Below are positions 60,401-64,000 of a stretch of DNA of 64,000 nt, one piece after another (position 1 is the first letter of the stretch; each line of letters begins with the position of its first letter). A program made the position numbers and the translations under genes. This stretch comes from Phoronis australis (Eukaryota > Phoronida > Phoronidae): positions 419,840-483,839 of the forward strand of contig NMRA01000259.1 of assembly GCA_002633005.1 (NCBI GenBank). The letters are read 5' to 3'. A model generated the notes under the pieces. It saw only the letters and a list, made by a program, of their open reading frames with translations. It searched no databases and was not told the origin of the DNA.

Positions 60401-63392
60401 GCTTAGGATGGTATTTTGTCTCATCGATTTTTGCCTTGAGTGTAATGCAGTCTTGTACCCAGTCGGGGGTGATGATCTTAATGGCATCGTGCTTGATTGC
60501 ACACTCGTACTTAGCCTAAAATAATACAGCAATATCAATAGTGCAAATGAATCACTGAAAAATCCAAAAGCACACAATTGTTGTCCAAGTAGAATCCAAT
60601 TTTTGAACGAATTTTGTTCCACACTACTTGGCCAAGGTAGTTTGAGATCGCAGAAAACTATTCACATTTAGCAAATCACATCTCAAAGATGGCTATCGGA
60701 TCCAAAAGAAACTTTCACATATTGTAAGCATTTTCTGCAAACCCCTGATAGGAATGGTTAGTAGAATATTACACTTTCGCATAAGGAGCTATCACTTTTT
60801 TATCAAAAAGCTAAAAAGCTGCAAAAATGATAGGATACTTACGAAGTCGTAATACCTTTTTGATGATTCCATCATGAACAATTACATGAAATTCGGTCAT
60901 GTTATTGATTAGAAGTCGTTATTTGCAATGAATGTATTGTTCTTTTTGATAAATTTTACTAAATAGACTTGGTTGTGTGACTCAATTGATGACAGACGGC
61001 TACAAAGTAAAAAATAAAAGTCTGCTGGGTTTATATTTTTGGAAAAAATATACCTTTAAATATTTAAATTCATGATTGTTAAATATTTTAAAAGGCTAAA
61101 TGCACAGATATGTAGGTAAGGTCCGCATAACCTTAAATAACTTTTACCTAACCCAATGAACCCTTTAGGAGGTTTTAACAAACAAAAACTTCTTTGGGTA
61201 AACTCAGTTCAGTATCTTCATTTTGGTGCAACAAAATCACTTTACGTTAATTTTGAGAATTCCTTCAACTTTTGCTGACTGGGAGGTCCGCCCTTTTGTC
61301 AGAGAGAATGCCATTGGTCTATTTACACAAACCTCTTCCGTATTTACATAGGCACGACATTTCAGTCGATCATTTTTCCAGCCATCATCAGGTGTTCCCA
61401 TACATCCATGTTCGTTCTTCTGGGAATGCAGTAACACCTGAAGATGGCTGGAGAAATGACCGATTGAAATGTCGTGCCAAAGTAAATAGGGTAGAGGTTT
61501 GTGTAAATAGACCAATGGCATTCTCTCTGACAAAAGGGCGGACCTCCCAGTCAGTATTTTCCCTCACTTGACGAATTCCCCTACCAGGAGGGACGGGCAA
61601 CTTATTTCCTTAGGTGAGCGAGGTCCCTGCGATGACCCTGAATATTTGTGCCTCAATCTTAGGTCAGTAGTGCAAATAAAGTTATTATTTACTTATTATT
61701 CAAAACTTTCGTGAAAGATGGCAAAACACTGTAAATGGTGTTCACAACCTGAAAAACCGAGTTGAGTTTCTTGTACATTGACCAAGTATACTTGACTTAC
61801 TCCTTCAGGCCGTGTTGTTATAAGATGTGTGACATGTTTGTCCAAGTCCAACTGACATTGGCCTCCATGGAATGTGATTACTGCCCACAGCATGTTACTG
61901 TCCTCTTTGGTAAGCTGGAAGATACAGTACAAGGCATAGGATATAAGATATGGTTGGCCAACACTGCCAAACTGAAGATACAGTACAAGACATAGGATAT
62001 AAGATATGGTTTGCCAACACTGCCAAACTGAAGACACGGTACAAAGCAAAGGGTATAAGATATGACTAGCCAACATGGCAAAACTGAAAGCAATTTAAGC
62101 TGTGGGAAACAATAAATGGGTGGCCAATAGCCCCAAATTCAAAATGTCGTGCAACATAAGAAATTATAGGTACAGTTGGCCAACATTACCATGCAGAAGA
62201 CAGGGTATAGCAAATGGAGAACAAAATACAGATCGCTAGAACGGCAAGCAACAGAGAACATACCATAATTTTCCATACAGGGATGTTTAAGATGAAGAAT
62301 TGATGATGAACAGAAAACAATCATCTATCCACGAAAGTGTACAAAATGGAAAATCTAAAAAATTTAATACTCTCCACTTCTTTTTGGTTAAAAATTTCAC
62401 AATAGGAATTTGACTGCTCACCAATCTAATTTAAACTTATTCTAAAGTGATGCTTACTCCAACCACAAGGTGATTCCCGGGTTTGGAGAGAAATCAAAAC
62501 CTTTTACTTGAGATCACATACAATAATATGGCTTGCCACGGTGGGTCATTATGCTCACATGGCCACAAGAGCTGGCAGTTCTTCCCCAGCTCAGAAATCA
62601 CTCCCCATACGAGTGAAGAACAAGTTGAGACCAACATTATAGCCGCGGTAAGTGATCAAAATCAAAAGTTAGTTCCCTTGACGTCTGATGACGGGTTCAA
62701 TGCAGCTTTTACCCCTGTTGCATGCAGTCAATAAAGGAATAGATGATCCTCATAACAAAAGATATTGTATTGCATTTGAGGCAATCAGAGGACAGAAGTG
62801 TTTGTAGTTGAGCAATAATTTCAAAGAAAGACTACCGTACCCTGGATGGGCAGGCGACGACTCCAGAAAATAACTGCTTCGTTTCCGGATTGAAGGCATT
62901 CAGTGGAAGTACTGTATTACACCTGGCTGACAGCTCCACCCACCGACTCTGGAAAATATGCATTCTGGTGATTGGTACCACCTACAGGTGCCACGACAAC
63001 TTAAACAAATTTTTGACAGATTCTGAATACAGAATAAAATGCTGATGGTAATACTATCAAAGAAATGAATACTTTACAATGAATACCGTAAACAAATTGT
63101 TACATCCAAGAGCTCAAATCCAGACTCCTTTTGTAAAATGCCTCTGAGAACTTCAACCTCTATTTACCCTTAAATTTCAAAAGGAAAATATTGACGAAAC
63201 TTCTTTGAAAGTAATTAGTAAAACTATCACTCCTAAGCAATACTAGAAAATTACCGTGACAACAGGAAGTTCAAAGAGCTCCTTGGCCTCAGAAAATTCT
63301 TCATTGGAGTCATCATCTGCAATAACATGAGTCACCATTTGGCTGAGGTAACCATCCTTTTTGGCACCACGCTCATTTAACAGCTTCTCAAT
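45497..63392 (-). CDS. PAXIP1: PAXIP1/PTIP, six-BRCT nuclear scaffold (18 exons seen, 1011 aa, 5' end missing)
   Basis: Exons in order: 63255-63392, 62841-62948, 61801-61914, 59412-60515, 58565-58682, 57341-57432, 55887-55982, 55536-55670, 55057-55178, 54361-54548, 53947-53990, 53400-53506, 52234-52339, 48775-48943, 48200-48300, 47567-47701, 46249-46324, 45497-45579. All phases agree. In the known family PTIP joins the KMT2C/D H3K4 methyltransferase complex and binds phosphorylated 53BP1 through its last BRCT pair. Counting from the first visible residue: BRCT1 1-82, BRCT2 83-157 (T-P-D-W-V-Q-D-C), a Pro/Met/Gly-rich linker 165-480, BRCT3-4 about 529-735 (A-F-W-L-N-D-V, T-R-W-L-T-D-I), a basic stretch with N-K-R-K-S-P and P-K-K-A-R at 754-789, BRCT5 about 805-880 (T-H-L-I-A-P, R-T-V-K-F-L) and BRCT6 915-1005. 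The human protein has 1069 aa; the missing N-terminus should lie right of the window. Unlike human, the linker is proline- rather than glutamine-rich. Confidence 0.95.
47112..47340 (+). repeat. Dispersed repeat, partner of 33797-34040
   Basis: CTTGGAATGAACAATGACGA through AATCCTCTTAAAAGAGGAAA matches the ISOC2 intron copy in order and orientation. It lies in the PAXIP1 intron between exons 16 and 17. Confidence 0.75.
50861..51448. other. Assembly gap, 588 N
   Basis: Unsequenced bases. Any content is unknown; open frames that cross it are meaningless. Confidence 1.
51536..51566 (-). promoter_or_regulatory. Promoter-like ETS plus YY1 motif pair inside a PAXIP1 intron
   Basis: On the minus strand ACCGGAAGT (ETS core) is followed 8 bases later by CAAGATGGCGGCTG (YY1-like). 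The ATG inside opens only 22 codons before a stop. It may be an alternative PAXIP1 start, a promoter carried by a repeat, or chance; it lies next to the gap. Confidence 0.25.
51700..52040 (+). repeat. Retroposon-like stretch with poly(A) and a terminal hairpin
   Basis: A 20-base poly(A) run (about 51976-51995) is followed by the perfect hairpin CTTGGCGGAA-TTC-TTCCGCCAAG (about 52017-52039). Upstream, CCGCCATTTT occurs twice. The family is not identified. Confidence 0.45.
52859..53117 (+). repeat. Dispersed SINE-like repeat, copy 3, with tRNA-like segment
   Basis: AGGAACACCATCACTTTTGA, AACGACAAAATATGTTG and GGTGGTGACTTTACCATTT match the other copies. From about 53066 it continues as GATAGAGCATTCAGCTGCTA and AGTAGGTTCAATTTCGC, which resembles the D-arm to T-arm half of a tRNA with a B box (GGTTCAATTT). 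Confidence 0.65.
54854..55105. repeat. Three 85-bp tandem units containing the donor end of PAXIP1 exon 9
   Basis: Units aligned on GTAGA(A/G)CAAAGC(A/C)TACTTTT start at 54871, 54956 and 55041. The rightmost unit is the real exon 9 end (55057-55178) and its donor; the other two carry decayed copies of the last ~45 exon bases (CAGCACGG-GTTGGCC-TCGTCATG) in the following intron. Confidence 0.88.
56318..56752. mobile_element. Small DNA transposon with ~20-bp inverted ends
   Basis: AAATGCATTATGGGACAGTT near 56321 is mirrored by AACTGTCCCACAATGCATT near 56727-56745. Interior about 400 bp, no gene. The 73-aa and 78-aa frames here are shadows. In the PAXIP1 intron between exons 6 and 7. Confidence 0.6.
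57140..57222 (+). repeat. G-rich low-complexity tract
   Basis: Runs such as GAGGGGGAGG and GTTGGGTGGGGGGAGGGGGA give four or more closely spaced G tracts, enough for a G-quadruplex on the plus strand, which is the template strand of PAXIP1. Confidence 0.7.
57545..57616 (-). repeat. tRNA-derived SINE head
   Basis: On the minus strand TTTAGCTCAGTCAGCAGAGC (A-box-like) is followed by GGGTTCCAAGTTGGGAGTC (B-box-like) at tRNA spacing. The T arm does not match cleanly, so it is a SINE or tRNA relic, not a working tRNA gene. Confidence 0.62.
58855..58922 (-). repeat. Second tRNA-derived SINE head
   Basis: On the minus strand ATAGTTCAGTGGTTGGTGTA is followed by CTTGGATTCAATTTGTTA at about the right distance for internal pol III A and B boxes. 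Confidence 0.55.
61275..61554. mobile_element. Foldback element with ~130-base arms
   Basis: CTGACTGGGAGGTCCGCCC at 61275 is mirrored exactly by GGGCGGACCTCCCAGTCAG ending at 61554. Pairing stays near-perfect through GTCAGAGAGAATGCCATTGG and on to the centre at about 61410. The similar 98- and 99-aa frames on both strands are a result of the symmetry. Downstream, AATAAAGTTATTATTTACTT (about 61675) resembles a retroposon tail. In the PAXIP1 intron between exons 3 and 4. Confidence 0.85.
61921..62210. repeat. 56-bp tandem repeats abutting the acceptor of PAXIP1 exon 3
   Basis: Units starting GATACAGTACAA(G/A), GATACAGTACAAGACATAGG and GACACGGTACAAAGC begin at 61921, 61977 and 62033, followed by more decayed units to about 62210. 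Read on the minus strand each unit ends in TATCTTCAG or TGTCTTCAG, a copy of the real acceptor TATCTTCCAG at the exon border (61914/61915). Confidence 0.82.
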
Positions 63393-63880
63393 CTGAAACA
63401 AAAGAAGGAAAGCTTAGCAATACAACTCTTGGCATTATACAAAATTCTTGAGTGAAGGAAATTTCCAATGTCGTGCAAAACACCTGACGTTTATTTTGTA
63501 ACACATACTGTTACAGTTGAGCAGCACAACTTCGACTATGACTCATTCATTTATTGACACGTGACTTCTGGGTGTGACATACAGTTGAATACAGCAACTG
63601 ACTCCATATCACTCTTGGCCACCATCCAGTAGAAGATCCTGGGTTGAAGTCTCAGTACTGGTGAATTTTACTACACTGATGTCCAACAATAGTAGAGCCC
63701 ACGTCTAGACAAGATGTCAGCAGCCTCTATATGTTATGGATATTTGGAACCATGCTCTTAGCCTGCCATCATCAACAACGAATCCTACACAAGACAGGCT
63801 AACTAAAACGACGAGCCTCGCTTAATAAAGTGACTTTTTTAGCCACATAGTTCACTAGCAGTGTTTTGACGTTCAGTGTC
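63393..63880. other. PAXIP1 intron upstream of the first visible exon
   Basis: No coding exon for the missing PTIP N-terminus was found. Around 63598-63665 GATCCTGGGTTGAAGTCTCAG looks like a degraded tRNA T arm with B box (plus strand), a possible third SINE head. Confidence 0.4.
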
Positions 63881-64000
63881 ATGTACGCAACCTCGCAGAG
63901 GAAGAAATTTATTGAAGAATCAGTGAAAAAAGGGAACTGGCCAACAGGTGATGCTATATTTCATGGCGCTGACAGTCAGCGCATAAGGTTTCTCCACAAC
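63881..64000 (+). repeat. Right-edge repeat copy with an open frame of 40 codons (truncated)
   Basis: From ATG at 63881 to the window edge the frame is open: M-Y-A-T-S-Q-R-K-K-F, then G-N-W-P-T-G-D-A-I-F-H-G and S-Q-R-I-R-F-L-H-N. The same unit occurs at 9008-9124 with a broken frame. It is either the start of a repeat-encoded protein or a non-coding dispersed repeat that happens to be open; the next bases are needed. Confidence 0.45.

Noticed and set aside
61325-61490. Hammerhead-ribozyme-like core (CTGATGA ... GAAA) in the arms of the 61-kb foldback
   Set aside because: Stem II does not pair and the sequence after GAAA does not give a convincing stem III and cleavage site; only the short core words match.
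61237-61571. 98-99-aa frames on both strands with similar sequences
   Set aside because: They mirror each other because the DNA is an inverted repeat.
1-64000. CRISPR array, operon, phage or bacterial defence system
   Set aside because: Introns, animal gene families and eukaryotic transposons throughout; no evenly spaced repeat-spacer pattern.

Overview
This is a piece of an animal nuclear genome. It has intron-split genes with ordinary GT..AG splice sites, AT-rich non-coding DNA, tRNA-derived SINE fragments, many small DNA transposons and one assembly gap (588 N, 50861-51448). I rebuilt four conserved animal genes exon by exon from splice sites and reading phase; all intron phases close without forcing. 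The protein set (a Smac/DIABLO with a mitochondrial leader, the H6PD fusion enzyme, PTIP with six BRCT domains) and human-like lengths suggest a marine invertebrate, perhaps a non-vertebrate deuterostome. The species cannot be named from sequence alone.

Layout. 1-13.7 kb has no recognisable gene and is an accumulation zone of repeats: a 784-bp MULE-type foldback element, a hAT-like element of about 1.9 kb, SINE-like copies and minisatellites. 13756-25003 (+) is a DIABLO orthologue of 5 exons and 228 aa, whose 6.2-kb first intron carries a 1.4-kb MULE with another transposon inside it, a decayed THAP-domain gene and an unexplained antisense reading frame. 29018-35718 (-) is an ISOC2-like isochorismatase-fold hydrolase (4 exons, 200 aa). 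37161-42315 (+) is H6PD, the ER glucose-6-phosphate dehydrogenase/6-phosphogluconolactonase fusion (3 coding exons, 764 aa). 45497-63392 (-) is PAXIP1/PTIP (18 exons seen, 1011 aa, first exon beyond the right edge).

The genes alternate in direction: DIABLO and ISOC2 converge, ISOC2 and H6PD diverge from a 1.4-kb shared upstream region, and H6PD and PAXIP1 converge. They belong to unrelated processes (apoptosis, small-molecule hydrolysis, ER NADPH supply, chromatin and DNA damage), so this is neighbourhood and not a pathway cluster.

I found no clearly new multi-gene system. The observations most worth checking are the lysine-containing IAP-binding motif of DIABLO (A-K-P-V), the MULE insertion dated by an empty-site comparison inside the window, two PAXIP1 splice sites caught in tandem duplications, the antisense reading frame in DIABLO intron 1, and a repeat at the right edge whose reading frame is open in one copy and broken in another.
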